Assembly: GCA_945643635.1 (NCBI GenBank)
Contig: CALZFC010000111.1
Location: forward strand, 378,501-442,500
DNA: 64,000 nucleotides
From: Allodiplogaster sudhausi
Lineage: Eukaryota > Nematoda > Chromadorea > Rhabditida > Diplogasteridae
Direction: 5' to 3'
Shown piece by piece: positions 1 through 25,574 of this stretch. The notes under the pieces were generated by a model, which had not been told where the DNA came from, ran no database searches, and saw only the letters and a program-made list of their open reading frames with translations. The first letter of the stretch is position 1. Each line of letters begins with the position of its first letter. The position numbers and the translations under genes were made by a program.

Positions 1-2686
<2,686 letters not shown>

Positions 2687-3859
2687 ACCTTTCACTTCCC
2701 AAGTCACGCATGTCCCTTCACTTAAAAAAAATATATATATAAATATTTAATGTCGGCCTTTTAATTCGCGCGAGCTTTTCTTCTAATCTTTCATTGTTTT
2801 ATCACTCATGACTATGTATCGACGATTGCTATGTTCGCCTCATGAATTGCTTACATGTGCCAGATTCGTGTAACCCCGTTCTGTTCAGTCTCATGGATGA
2901 GAGCAAAGTCTGAATATCTTTGGTACTTCGACGATATTTTTTTACTCGTAAGTCTCGTTTTTCGAACAGGAGCAGTGATGAATTGCAGTAGTTTTGAAAT
3001 TGTGCTTAATGCCTTTAATTTGAAATATGCTAGTGCTTTACTGAATCCACTTGCAATTGCTCCTAGTTCGCAAAATAAAATCTTCGTATTCATGCAATAT
3101 TGTGTTCTGGCCATATCGTACTCGTACAGCTCGCAGCCTTTACACGCTTTGGTTTCTCCGACATTCTGGTCGTAAGGGCCCACAACACTGTTCACTTCAT
3201 TAGAAATTAGCCTCGAGGCTACAATTGTATAATGCATGTGCTGCGAACCACTCAAGAATCCCAGTGTGCTGGTTCCCCTTCGCATACAAACCAGAAAGGT
3301 TGTATGCCCCGTCCCTCCCTATTCACTGTGGTTCTGACTAATGATATGCTATGTAACAGATTTGTATAAATGTATTTCGCTTTGCATTGACTATTTGTGC
3401 CACAGGAAAATTTTACATCAATGGATAAGTGATTTTGTTTAAAAAAAATCATTAGTGACTGGGTGTGCAAACTTGCTTTCCTAACCTGGTTTTAATCGAC
3501 AGCTATAGGTTAGCGCGCAACTCCTTGGCAATGGTATTAAAGCTCTTGGCTTTTATAAAGGAGTAATGGTGACGAACATATTTATAAGTAGAAAGGTAAT
3601 CAAGGAGAAACACGAGAGTTGCAAAAGCGAGAAATGGGAAGCCTCCCACCGTTTAGATGAAGGAGACAATGATTGTCGGGTATGATCTAGAATATGAAGG
3701 TCAGGAAGTACAAGCAGAAATAGTCATCGTTTAAGGACTGTTGGGGCTAGCAACTGGACGAAGTGGTTCTCTCCCGACTTTGCCCCACGACAACTCGGCC
3801 AGCTCGGAGACATTTCTCCGAGATGGGACATTATGCAGGGAAAACGAATTCTTCCTTTA

Positions 3860-4050
3860 AGGTGAGAGTGGTGTCCGGGATGCGTTGAAGAAGTTGGCAG
3901 AGTGGTTGCTTGTCTGGTGGGTGCCGAGGTTGTAGTATCCCTCCCAGCACTCAGTCAACACCGTACAAGCTGGGATAGCGTGATTCTAGATGACGGGGTC
4001 TAGAGTCGCCGCATCCCTTTGATCGGTGATCTCCACGAATACGAGCTTCG
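3860..4050 (-). pseudogene. Decayed ISXO2/IS1595-like (Merlin-type) transposase fragment
   Basis: Reading the minus strand from about 4050 down to 3860, one frame gives VFVEITDQRDAATLDPVI, one in-frame stop, then NHAIPACTVLTECWEGYYNL and THQTSNHSANFFNAS. This follows the known catalytic core of the ISXO2-like family (Merlin DNA transposons in animals), where a P-D-R-----TL--II segment precedes PGT-I-SD-W-GY, L, and VNHS-NFV(N/D). The second catalytic Asp (SD-W) is replaced here by TECW, and the final HTQ-IE-W block is not found. Together with the stop codon this indicates a dead copy. Its ends and terminal repeats were not located. A chance match is unlikely given the spacing, but only about 60 residues are recognisable. 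Confidence 0.62.
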
Positions 4051-4185
4051 TCGCATCTTGTATTCCTCCTACCAGCTAGTCTTTCAACGCGGTCTACATT
4101 GTACTTCCTGCAGACGATGCAAGTTCCCTCCTGCTATTCGACCATCAGTAGAGATTGCACCAATGAAACAAAAGAATTCTCTCTC

Positions 4186-4301
4186 TATCTCTATCCCACT
4201 CTTTCTCTCTCTCTCTCTATCTCTCCCTCTCTTGCTCTCTCTCTTTCTCTCTCCTCTCCCTCTCTTTCTCTCTCCCTCTCTCGCTCTCTCACTCTCTCTC
4301 A

Positions 4302-4333
<32 letters not shown>
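4186..4333. repeat. CT-rich microsatellite, about 150 bp
   Basis: Interrupted (CT)n with scattered CCCT, TTTC and ACTC variants. It creates long false reading frames of Ser-Leu or Arg-Glu on the two strands. Confidence 0.95.
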
Positions 4334-4334
<1 letters not shown>

Positions 4335-4616
4335 TGTTTCTCGCGTATGGTGACACCTTCCTTTACCGCATCCTTGTTTCCATCGATGAGTTCCACCTTC
4401 AGCAGACGACTGTTTAGTGACAGCCATTGTGTTGGCGCTTCATTAGGAAGGTTTTGTCATCGCAAAAAAAAATATGGCATCCTTTCGTACATTTTCGTGA
4501 GGAAATTACGGTAGAGTGAGTGAATGCCACGACATGGTGAAGAGCGGTACAATGACATTTTGAGTTAAATATCACTGTGCTGTCGGATCTGAAGTTGGAG
4601 GTGTATCTCTGGAAGG

Positions 4617-6196
4617 ATGCCAGTCAAACACATAAACTCGGACGATGCATTCAACGCCGCTTTGTCGGCCGCTGCTTCCAAGCCCATTGTCGTCGATTTC
4701 TTCGCCGAATGGTTATTTCGCTCCTTCATTGGTCTTGTTCTTTGCCATCATTCTTTTACTATCAGGACTATTGGAGGCAAAATTATCCGATGTACTTTGG
4801 CAGGTGCGGCCCATGCAAGATTATTTCACCTTTCTTTGAGCAACTGTCAAACAAGTATCTTTCTGTCGAATTCCTCAAAGTTGACGTGGACAAATGCCAA
4901 GGTTTGTTGTGAATGATTTCTTCGGTTGAATGGAGTTAGTTTCCTTTTCTATAGCGTCTTCCGCTTCACACGGGGTCAGTGCCATGCCTACGTTCATCAT
5001 GCTGGTCAACAAGTCAGTTAGCAGTTGTTGGTTTGGTCTGCAGTCGTCAAGTCTGAACTTGCAGAGCTAAGGTTGATATGCTCCGCGGCGCAAACAACGA
5101 TGCACTTGAGGCCATGATCAGGAAGTGGGCTGTTGGTTCAGAGTTTTTACTCTTTTCTCACTCCTATCTTCCCAGTGTCAGATTTACTGTTTATTAATAG
5201 ATATCGGCAATGATAACCGTTCAGGATACTGCCCCCTCCGGACCAGTGCCAGGATACACGGATCTAAAGACGTTTATCGACAAAAGGCAGATGGAAGTCC
5301 TGAACGAAGACGACGGCACTCCCTTGGCTTCCTTCGTCGAAGGTTCAAACACATTCTACTTTCTCAACACAGAAGTATTTTGTAGGAGCAAGCACTCTCC
5401 GCTCCGACTGCGATGAACAGCTCATCATTTCCTTCGCCTTCACTCAGCCGGTGAAGATCCACTCAATCGCCATCAAGGTTTGTCAGAGTAAGGGGAACCG
5501 TTGGAGCGCAGTCATAATTCCTTTGGAAGAAGCATTCGGATACCTGGTAGCTTTTTTTTCGTAAGAAGTCATAAAGGCTGGCAATGGTTGAGGGAGTGGG
5601 GGACCGATCTCCCAAGAGTGTGCGCCTCTTCACAAATCTACCGAAGACGCTAGACTTTGACCAAGCCGCGGCGGCGGAGGCCGTGCAGGCATTGGAGTTC
5701 AGCCAGAAGGCCACCGAAGGTTCCTTTCTGCTCCCCTTCCCATTCATCATCAAAACGCTTTGCTTGTTATGACATCTGTTACGCGTTTCTCTGATTGAAG
5801 AAGAGGGCGAGCTTCAGCCACTTCGCTTCGTCAAGTTCCAGAACGTGCAGAACCTGCAGCTGTTCATCGCGGACAACCTGAGCGGAGGAGACGTCACGGA
5901 GTTGGCCGAGCTGAAGATCTACGGCTGCCCGCTCTCTGCAGTCAACATGAATGAATTTCAGCGGGTTGCTTATCTTTCTTCCGTAGACTAGAAAGAGGCA
6001 AAAAAGAGAACGAAATGTGAGGACACATGAGAATGAAAATGGAAGCTATTGTTGATATTAAATAGGAATACTGCACCTATTCCTACATGCACCGTTTCTT
6101 CACAATTACACGAGTAGGTTGCGAAGGAGCTAAATCGTTGCTTTATTCCTTTTCTTTCTCCAGGTTTCGGGCAAGAAGGGCGAGGCTGGCCATTGA
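4617..6196 (+). CDS. TXNL1: Thioredoxin-like protein 1 (thioredoxin + PITH domain)
   Basis: Cytosolic redox protein that in other eukaryotes associates with the 26S proteasome. The start ATG at 4617 gives [20 protein letters not shown], then [13 protein letters not shown] split by an intron inside the active-site motif; both catalytic cysteines are present. Later thioredoxin strands are [11 protein letters not shown] and the cis-proline loop [12 protein letters not shown]. The PITH domain follows: [76 protein letters not shown] and a last exon coding [14 protein letters not shown] at 6196, matching the human C-terminus VVGKKGESH. Exons are about 4617-4711, 4804-4901, 4955-5012, 5065-5124, 5202-5342, 5385-5477, 5577-5719, 5802-5960 and 6164-6196. 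The 5' boundary of the exon near 5577 does not fit a simple GT-AG phase and needs transcript data. The gene is about 310 bp upstream of COG1, same strand. Confidence 0.93.
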
Positions 6197-6507
6197 TTCG
6201 TCGCGGGATTTGCTAAGGACCAGAGAGATTTTAACGTGCCACCTTTTCTCCCCCAAAGCCTTTCTCCCCCCCTCTCTTTCTCTCTCATTTAGTTCAATCA
6301 AAACAGTCGGTTATTTGGCGTACTTGTTTTCTGCTTAATAATTAATTGCATGCGTTTTGTAAGTTATTGTTCGGGCCAATTCTTTTGTGTATAAATAATT
6401 GATTCGAGTAGAGTGTATTATGATTTATTTGATGTGAACGTTCGCAGCGTTCCTCATGATACCCTAAATCCATTTGAACAGAGGTTATAAATGAAGTTGC
6501 AGACAAA

Positions 6508-11565
<5,058 letters not shown>

Positions 11566-11834
11566 AGAGACTTCTCTTTTCTGTTTGGGACGTGTGCTGT
11601 TGCTGTGATTCCGTCTATTATCCTGGTGATATGTATCTTTTATGAATGCCGGTCTTTGGGTAATAAAGTTGGAATTGAATGGGATCGTCCTTTATTGTCT
11701 TGAAATGGGTATCATACCGTTCTTCGTTACCTGTAACGGTTTTCAAGGAAATCTTAGAACGTTAACTAATTCTCCAGCGAGCGAAAGTCACGTTTCAAAG
11801 GAGAAGAAGGAAGAGAGTGAACGGGAAGGAGGAG

Positions 11835-12470
11835 ATGTCCTCCTTCCGAGCTTTCGTCTGGGACCCTCTGCTTCTCATCTGCCAGATGCTCTGCATGCAG
11901 GTATCCTCTCAGAGTCAGAGTGAGGCGGTGATGAAGAGTCGAAGGGCAGAGCCATTGCAGGGAGTCTTCTATTTCGTGTACAGCAGCGTTCTGATTGCAT
12001 CTTCTTTCGGTGGCTTCACCGTATCCTTGGCAGTTGTCTTCAGCCAACAGGTATCGATGAAAAGTAAGAAATGAGAAACCTCTTTGTGCAGCCTTCTCGA
12101 GTGGGAGTCTGGAGCCAGCTGCTGGCTGCCTTGGCCTGCTCCGTCGCTCTCTCCCTCGTTGTGCAAAGGGCCAGACAATGTCTCGACTTTGCCTCCACCA
12201 TCCACGTTTTCCACCTCGTCGGACTCATTGTATATGCCCAAGCATTCCCCACTTCGGTTAGTCTTCGTACAAGTTGTCGATTAAAGTGCACAGACATTAG
12301 TCCTTTGCAGGATTGAGAATACACTGTGTATAAGTGCTTTTCAGTTATCGTGGTGGCTTCTCCAGCTCTCCTCCGTCACTTTGTGTACAGTTCTTGGCGA
12401 ATATCTGTGCATGCGAGTAGAGTCAAGGGAGATTAAACTGGTGGGCGTTCCCTCCAAATATGATTTGTAA
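11835..12470 (+). CDS. SYS1: SYS1 Golgi trafficking membrane protein
   Basis: Four-pass Golgi protein that recruits ARFRP1/Arl3 to the trans-Golgi. ATG at 11835 gives MSSFRAFVWDPLLLICQMLC, closely matching human FRSYVWDPLLILSQIVLMQ. After a short intron, hydrophobic segments follow: GVFYFVYSSVLIASSFGGFT (about 11961-12050), then an exon from about 12102 with WSQLLAALACSVALSLVVQ and the family block RARQCLDFASTIHVFHLVGL (human RGKQCLDFTVTVHFFHLLGC). The last exon, from about 12345, codes LSWWLLQLSSVTLCTVLGEY and LCMRVESREIKLV, ending SKYDL-stop at 12470; human has WWLVQ-(12)-GEYLCMRTELKEIPL. Total length fits the usual 150-160 residues. It lies 270 bp after COG1 on the same strand and converges with TBCD. 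Confidence 0.93.
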
Positions 12471-12853
12471 TCCCAGAGTATATTTATTTCATGTGTCATG
12501 GATTCCATATTATATGCTTCTGACTCGGGTACGCTGTATAAATGTACACTTTTGGATGTTTTATCAATAATGCTCAGCGATGGCAACACGGACAATCACA
12601 AGGCCAGAACAGAACAAGGCCAAGAGAGCAATCTTGTTTAAAAAAAAAGATAAATTATCAGGATTAACCCGTGCAGTTCGCGTTAGTGGTAAGATTTAAA
12701 GCGGGTTCGTGAGTAGACGTTGGCCAGCACGAGAATAGGCAACAGTCGATGGACTCAAATGACTAGGAACTTTTAATGACATCAGATATCGAAAGGAATT
12801 TACAAGATGCCTCAGAACCATGCATGCAAGATTAGCTGAAGTGTGCGGTAGCT
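12471..12853. other. Convergent intergenic spacer between SYS1 and TBCD
   Basis: 380 bp containing both 3' untranslated regions. The sequence AATAAT near 12567 may serve SYS1 polyadenylation. I see no gene. Confidence 0.5.
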
Positions 12854-18441
<5,588 letters not shown>

Positions 18442-18894
18442 GTCGGAGGGAAGGGTTGGCGAGTTGCCAGGAGAAATTCGCACTATCTCGCGCATCAACA
18501 AGAATTCATAACATCACCACAATTCAATAACTTCAAACTCCAGATATAAAAGGCCAGGTTAAAGCCATTCGTAGAATTAAGAGAGCAATTTTCAACACTT
18601 TTATCATATCGGTAGCATGTCCAGCAATACAAACTTAAACACGTATAAATAAATAACAACTCAATCGGCCACCGCCCACAATGTGGAAACTCGGATTCAA
18701 CATGAGTATCGTAACCGCCCGATAAGTTTTGAATATCAGTAACAGGATATAAATAAAGCGCTGGTAAGGTATAAGAGATTCGCAACGCCAACACAACAGA
18801 AAGAAGATGAACTGAGAATGAGAAGGCAGAATGAAGGGGGGGAGAGAGAATGAGAGGGGAGGAGAGAATGAGAGAGAAAGAGAAATCGAGAGAA
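18442..18894. other. Intergenic spacer between TBCD start and UBA2 stop
   Basis: 450 bp, AT-rich, then purine-rich at 18780-18890. It should hold the TBCD promoter and the UBA2 3' end. No recognisable element beyond that. Confidence 0.5.
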
Positions 18895-21800
18895 CTACGC
18901 AGTGATGGTGACTTCTCCGTCGCTGATGCGGGCCCTCTTGATATCCGCTTCTTTCTCTGGCGCGTCTTCCGCTTCTTCTCCGTTCTTTCTCTTCTTCCCC
19001 TCTCCCAATTTCACCTTCTGCTTTTCTCCTTCTTCCTCTTCCTTCACTGCAAACTCTTCAGCCGGAATATCGGAAATGACCTGAAAAATAATTTAAGAGT
19101 ATTTAATTTTAAAGTCTTAAAGTTATAAATATTCAAAATCAAATGAAAGCAGAAGAAGTGCAAAAGAGACGACAACCTCGAATTGCTCTCCATCGAAAGA
19201 AGCGGCGGAGAGAAGACAAAGACTAAGCGCAGCCCCATCATCGAAGTCCTCCACCAGAAGACGCGTCCCTGTCGTCTGCCCAAGCGAGGCCAGAGTCTTC
19301 TCCAGGAGAGCTGCAAGTATTCCAAGGATGGACAACCATTAGACAGAAGAGTACGAAGAAGACGGGCAAGGCTACGCTCTTGCATTTTATAGTAGGCGGC
19401 TGTGGTGGGTGAGGAGAGTGAAGAGTTGAGAGTGGGGACGGCAAAGAGAAGAACAGGGAAAGATGAGTTCGTGTATCATCATAGTTCTTCTCTCGCCTTT
19501 TTTCATTGGAATGATTCAATTGTTAAGGATGACTCTCCATACTAACCGTCAGTCTCTCCCTCCTCGCTGGAGATGATCACCTTGTTGGTCACCCCATCCA
19601 TCACATCAGGAGTCGCGATCTTCAGATGCTCGATTAGAATCTGAAGACGGTGTCTGACCCTCGTAAAAGTAGAAAAAGCATTGCAGACCTTATCCCTGAG
19701 AGTGTGGATGTTCATCTTCTCCAGATTAACCCGCACAGCGACTTCTCTCTTCGGCGCACACGTGTAGCACTTCGGGTTCGGTTTCTCTGGCGCCTGTAAA
19801 TGAGGGCAGATAAAATCGAAGATCAGAAAAAACCGAAAGAAAACAACACGATTGTAAACTGACAAGGTCGGTGAGAATTTTTCCACGAATATTCGGCTGA
19901 TTCCACATTGTAAGGCTGCGGAGAGAGGCAAGGTTGCCATCCACTAACTAAACAAGTTTTTTTTTATAAAAAAAGGAAGTATTCAAGATATTTACCACTT
20001 CTTTAATATATTATACAAAGGAATTAGTTGGCTAGGCACTGGATATATGATTGGATTGATGCTGATAATTGTCGCACCTTGAGTGACTCGACCGTCATGG
20101 CAGCTGCGATGATCGCGTTCGTGGTTGCAATGGCAGGGATGATGTTGCCGGCCATGGCTGCAAGAAGAAGAAGAATAAGGAAACATTCTAAAGGAGGGAG
20201 GAAAGGGAAGAAGCGGGCATTTGATCTCGAAGAGAGTCTTCGTTGGAATGCTGAAGAGAGCGGCGCGGATGTTGGCGCAGGCAGCCACGAACCGCATCGC
20301 GTCATCGTCATCCTTGTCCCACACGAGAACTCCATCCGTAGTCGCTGCCTTAACAGCCAGGATCTTCATTCCGATAACCAATGCGAAATAAACAACAGCG
20401 CTGGATTAATCACAATTCCGCAAAGCTCTCCAACAAAGAGATAAAGAACTATTTTAAAGAAAGGAAATAATTGGAAAAATATCATAACCAAATGATACCT
20501 TTCTCTTGGCGAGAGCATGAACGGCCGCTTGGAAGACAGCTCCATTCTGAGCAAGAGACCACATCTTCTGAGAGGGATCCAGACGGGCAGCCGAGTCGTC
20601 TGCCGAGCTGCTGCCAGCCACTTCATCCGGAAGATTCTCGAAGCTGATGGCAATTGGCTTCCGTCTTTCTTTCCACAGATTCTCCATTCGAAGCAGATAC
20701 GAAATGTCATCCACGAACAACTGAAACACTCTCAGCTACTTATTGTGCATCTTATTTGTATGTATACAACTGTTGCAACGACAAAATGACCTTGTTGAAA
20801 ATGGTGATAGGACAATAGTTGGAGTCCTCCGCTAGAGCACGCGTATTCGCCGGTTTCTCTTCGCTCTTTGCGCCTTCTTCCGTCTTCTTCTCCTCGGTCT
20901 TCGCTTCTTCATTCTCGTTCGCCGTCTAAAACATTGACTTGACGAATATTGCTAGAGAAAAGAGTAATGTTATCGAGAAGAATTATAAATCCTTATAACC
21001 TCGCCGATCGTCTTGTCATTCGCTTCTTCGTCATCCAAATCAGGAGAGACTTCGTCGTCCACGTCAAGTTCGCCGAATAGTTGGCTGGAGTGGCAAGTTA
21101 AAGATATCTTAGTCTAGGTAGAGAGAGGAAGGCTGACTTGAAGACATGCTTGGCCCAGACGGTGCAGTGGATGTGCTCGCTCGGAGTGTTGCGGATCGTG
21201 CAGCCAGGGAAGCTGCGCGTGTTCTCTGCTTTCGGCTCGCATTCGTAGCACTCCGTTCGGCCTCGCACCATCGTTGACACCTGCGAGACAAGAACACAAT
21301 CAATACAAACAGCAGCAATGGCTCAAGGAATACCGCACCTGGCCGAAATAACCAGCAGAGCCTCCATCCACAAGAGGAATCCGAGTGGCCATGCACATAC
21401 GGTTCACGTGATTTCTCGCGCCTAAAAATGCACATCGACATTGTGACGTTTTCGAATGAGATTACATAGAATAACAAGCATAGGTTATTTTTTTAAATCT
21501 TACCAAGGAAAAAACAATCAATCATGAATAATCGAGGTACCAGGACTTTTATAACGAAATAAAAAAATTACTTCTGTTGTCGAGAGCATTGAGCACCAAG
21601 AAGAACTGCTTGAAGAAGTCATAATCGAATTTCTCACTAAAGATAAACGAGTTGGAATAATATGAAGTAGTAAAAGTTGAGCAGTTATAGGTAAGAAAAT
21701 TGACCTGAAAATAGAGTCATGATCGTATTTGATTTGAATGTTGACGTCGGGGGCCATCTTGCGAGCGGCAGATGTGGCCACATCTGCCTTGGAACGGCCC

Positions 21801-22074
21801 ACATGTTCACGACGAAACAGAAACTGCCGGTTCAAGTTGCTCACGTCAATCGTGTCCAGGTCAATCTGAACACATCTCAGCTGATGTGTCTTGCAGGAGT
21901 TCATAAATACTCTACAAATTTAGAATAGTAATCCTTACAACATGGATATCACGGAAGCCAGAGAGCACGATATTCTTGAGCAGCTCACATCCAATTCCTC
22001 CAGCTCCAACCACGAGGACCTTCTTGTCCTTCAGCTTGGTCGCTTCCTTCTCTCGCCAACCCATAATTCTCTAC
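18895..22074 (-). CDS. UBA2: SUMO-activating enzyme subunit 2 (SUMO E1 catalytic subunit)
   Basis: With SAE1 it adenylates SUMO and carries it as a thioester before transfer to UBC9, mainly in the nucleus. ATG at 22074 gives [20 protein letters not shown], then the nucleotide-binding [17 protein letters not shown]. The next blocks are [20 protein letters not shown] (21875-21820), [20 protein letters not shown] and GYFGQ (21420-21345), and TECYECEPK, where the zinc-ligand CxxC lies. The catalytic Cys is in [20 protein letters not shown] (21210-21150), almost identical to human. Then come [20 protein letters not shown] (20720), [20 protein letters not shown] (20310), [20 protein letters not shown] (20155-20095), [19 protein letters not shown] (second CxxC) and the UFD fold with [13 protein letters not shown] (19580). 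The tail is acidic/basic with KKRK, a likely nuclear signal, ending [13 protein letters not shown] at 18895. Full length and intact as far as I can see. Confidence 0.95.
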
Positions 22075-22581
22075 TTCTAGCGCACATAAAATTTATTTTA
22101 AATTGAAATTATTGCGAAATGCATCAACCAGATAAAAATTAGGCGGCATATTCGGTGACAATTGTCAAAGGCAGAATACGGTAGTAGCCCGTGCGAGGTG
22201 TCCGAAACAACACAAATATAGAAAAACACCCCCAACAGTACAGCCAGGTCGCACCAACGACTTGCATCAGAAGAACACCCAGGAAAATGAACTCACAGAA
22301 CCAACCTTTAATACAAGCAAGTGGAAATTCAATGATTTCCTTACAATCATTCCGAATGGCACAAGATGTATCACAACCAGATAAAACTATATACCAACAA
22401 CAATAAAGCTAGCCAGACACGGGTAAAAGATCACGAATCACCCGAGATATTGTCAGACTTACGATTTATTCGCAAAGATGTCAGTGGTTCCTAAAAAGGA
22501 ACCGGAAGTGGAGAAAAGAGAATGGCAAAGAATGGATGGGATGCCAGAGAGGGGAGCGAGTGAGAATGGAGAGTGCAGGGG
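22075..22581. other. UBA2 upstream region / cyclin 3' region
   Basis: About 500 bp without a gene. It holds a CCGGAAGTG core of ETS type at about 22502-22510 within AACCGGAAGTGG, and a small GGTTCC-TAAAAA-GGAACC palindrome just upstream of it. Both are seen directly; a role in UBA2 transcription is inference. Confidence 0.45.
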
Positions 22582-23088
22582 TTACATCCAGGGGTGATTC
22601 ACACACATCTCCAGCTGATTCTTCACATCAGCCCACGCATGAGATACCGTTTTGTTAGCCGTGAGAAGCTGAAAACAGTTCGAGAATTAGTTTACGAAAT
22701 CTGTAGAATACGGATATCGCTAGGAAATTGCCAAATTAAGCAGTGCCAGGCCTGGTTCTTTGACGGGTTCCCAAGAGCTTTTTGAACGGCGGCATGCAGG
22801 CTACGAGCACAGCTCAACAGCTCAGATTCACTGTGCTGCGAGTTCAGAGTATTCGAGGTGTTCTGAGCAGGAGAAGTGTGAGAGAGAGAGAGAGGGAGAG
22901 AGAGGGAGGGAGAGAGAGAGGGAGAGAGAGAGGATCTTACCCATTCGATCTTATAGATGTGGGCAGTAAATCGGAGGACGGAAGCAGCGATGAGACTGGA
23001 AGGGCGGCCGGCTACCACAGCAGCATCGGCCACGGCGAGTTGAGAGAGCACCTAAACAGATTCAGGGGAAATGAAAGGGGAGAGGGCG

Positions 23089-23119
<31 letters not shown>

Positions 23120-23383
23120 GAGAAGAGAACAACCTTGCAGGCATCCCAGACACGCGCTTCTTTGTAGGACATCTCAAGCAGGCACGGCTGCTGAACTCGC
23201 ATCAAGTGGATGACGCCCGAACGGCCCAGCTCGAAGTTCGTAGCTACGAGGGCCTACGGAGAGAGGCGAGATAAGAAAGAGAGAAGAGAGAGAGAGAGAG
23301 AGAGAAATGAAGCAGAGATGAAAACACGAGAGAAGTGGAGAGAGAGATGAGAGACAGCGAGAGAGAGAGAGAGAGGAGAGAGA

Positions 23384-23421
<38 letters not shown>

Positions 23422-24697
23422 AGGAGCAAAGAAAGCACCCTTCTTTCGACGGAGTAGAACTTCTTGCAGTCGTGACCCCCCATAAAGTCGCTGTCCAGGC
23501 GAATCTGTCGCTCGTACTTCATGGCCACGGAACACGCGGCAAGTGCAGAGATTTCTGCATCTTCACGAGTGAACACTCCCTTCTAAAGAAGGGAGAGTGA
23601 GGGAGAGAGAGAGAAAAAGAGAGGGCGGAGAAACTAAAGCATTAGAGAAGATGCGCGCACCTCAAGCATACAATCCAAGACGTACACTGCGAGGTGGAAG
23701 GTCTCCAGGGGGTGGTTTTCTCGTGCAAGCACCTACAATCAAAGAGCCATGAAGTGACAGAGGGCGGCATGAAAGAGAGGACCTGTCCCATGAACTGGAC
23801 AGCCTGATTCCGTTCGCGGGCGTTAAGGGGAGCATTGTCAGAAGTGAAGAGACTGGCTGGAGAGGTCACCTTCAATCAAAACCACTCATCACAATGTTCA
23901 TCCCAAAAATCGGCTGCGTAATGGCAAACATACAAATTTCCCACGATCGGTATCAAGAGCTCACTTCTTTCCAAATTGGTAACATCTCCCAGCAAATAAA
24001 GATGACCAAATACCAAAGCACCAGTTCCAAAGAAGCATGACGAAGCTGGAAGGACCTGGTAGGAATACATGTAGTTGATAATGTCCATGTCGTATTGCGG
24101 ATCGACTGTTGGCAATAGCACGCCAGGAACCTCTTTGAATGCTTGGAACACCTAAAGTGATTTTTTTGGCTGGTCAAAATATACACACAGCAGAAAAATA
24201 CGATGAAGTAACCAGTGAAAGACAGCGAAATGGAAAAGATTACTTCCCTATTCATCATTGAAATGAAGTGTGAACCTTTTCTTCCGGTTCATCCATCTCC
24301 ATTGGCACACCCTCCGCCCCCTCCACGGAAATGACCACTTCGGGCTTCGGCGCATTTCTTCGCCTTTAAAACAAAACAAATTTAACAGAATGACTATGCA
24401 GAAGTAGTTCTTGCCACCGACCCAGAAGCGAGGAAACGACGCATCGACTCAATCAGCCCACTCCTCTCCTTAATGGGATGAGATAGGGAAAGCGAGAGGA
24501 GAGAAATGAAGACATGCCTCGGGGTCCGGGTCAATGTTCGCGTTGCGCAGAGCAAGACTGCGGTCAAGACGACCAGACTTGATGCCCATGTTCGCAGTCC
24601 GAGAGATCAGGGCGGCAACCTCAAGCAAATTGTTTATCATCATACTCCAATACGAGAGGCTGAAAAGTAAAAGAAAAACATCTTCGCTGGATTCCAT
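22582..24697 (-). CDS. Divergent A/B-type cyclin
   Basis: Cyclins bind and activate CDKs. Coding starts at or near 24697 (an ATG at 24643 is an alternative) with a lightly conserved N-terminus (ISRTANMGIKSGRLDRSLAL). An acidic linker (VEGAEGVPMEMDEPEEK) and FKEVPGVLLPTVDPQYDMDI, INYMYSYQ follow, resembling the DPQ-(Y)-DI--YL lead-in to the cyclin box of A and B cyclins. The box reads RERNQAVQFMGQVLARENHP, LETFHLAVYVLDCMLE, TREDAEISALAACSVAMKYE. The usual MRAILVDWL helix is poorly conserved and Arg of the MRAIL motif is displaced. A second fold includes LSQLAVADAAVVAGRPSSLI, AASVLRFTAHIYK. The final exon ends QLEMCVNHPWM-stop at 22582. One donor (24517) is GC rather than GT. I am confident it is a cyclin; A, B or B3 subtype is not decidable by eye. 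Confidence 0.72.
22881..22934. repeat. (GA)n microsatellite in cyclin intron
   Basis: GA with GGGA interruptions, a CT tract on the cyclin sense strand. Related tracts lie at about 23085-23123 and 23276-23418. Confidence 0.93.
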
Positions 24698-25574
24698 GAG
24701 AGTAGCAGCGAAGAGTGACAGTGGAAGCCCGCAGAGGAGACGACGGCGAAGAGCCTCGCAGAGCTATCGAGTTAGTTACAAATAAGTGATACGAGTAACG
24801 GGCGCTGTTAATATCCAGGGCAAGACATGGAAGAGGAACCGATCTCAGCAACGGGAAACGGGAAAACGCAAGGGGGGAAATGAAATGACATGAGACTCAT
24901 TACTAACTCGAAAGCAACCGAATGCAACTAAAATTAATGCACCTAAATATCCTAGAAAGCCGAAATTTTAATCATCGTCGTTAAATACCACGCTTTCCTG
25001 GATTACCCTCTCACCTAAAATTTCACGAACAACTTAAGACACACTTTACTCCTTCACCGAATCAAAACAAACCACACCTAAATTAATCGAATTTGTGATT
25101 CCCTTCTGTTTCTCTTTTCACTTTCGTGTTTGTTTTCATCTGATCTTTATAAAGCTTTATTTCTGTTATCTTGCCTCGATGGAGCTGCATGCCTGCGTGC
25201 TAGGAAGGGTCTTGTACTGAGATGAGGGAGACGGAGAGAGCAGTACATCGCCACTTTTTGGCACTCCCCGTTTCTGCTTCTGTCGGCCTGTGGTGACTTG
25301 GCATGCGCTGGAAGAGGACACGCGCCATGGGGACGGGGAGCCCTCTCAGCAACCGTGCGTTGCCTGCTCTGCGCCCTTCACAACGGCGTACTCTCTGCAA
25401 GACATCCTTCTTCGGCATCTTCTGTTCATTCCAAGTTCTTCTTATTCAGAGCGCTCAAATCCTCAATTTTCTTACAATTTGCATTGTTTGCCCACTTTAA
25501 GCCAGCCGCACATGTATTTTTTTGTGGGTGTACTATCGATATAAGAAGTAATAAATTAAGGAGCTCAGCAAAAG
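24698..25574. other. Divergent intergenic region (cyclin / coiled-coil gene)
   Basis: About 870 bp between the starts of two oppositely oriented genes, so it probably contains both promoters. The part at 25190-25400 is GC-richer with overlapping frames on both strands that match nothing I know. Confidence 0.5.

Larger units (their letters stand above)
2687..4570. other. Gene-poor intergenic region with a transposase relic and a CT-rich tract
   Basis: Between the SH3 adaptor stop and TXNL1. An open frame on the minus strand at 2851-3285 (144 codons) has no family I recognise. The interval also holds an ISXO2-like transposase relic (3860-4050) and a CT-rich microsatellite (about 4186-4333). 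No other gene is evident. Confidence 0.6.

Noticed and set aside
2851..3285. 144-codon minus-strand open frame
   Set aside because: No recognisable motif, no splice partners, AT-rich composition; not supported as a gene.
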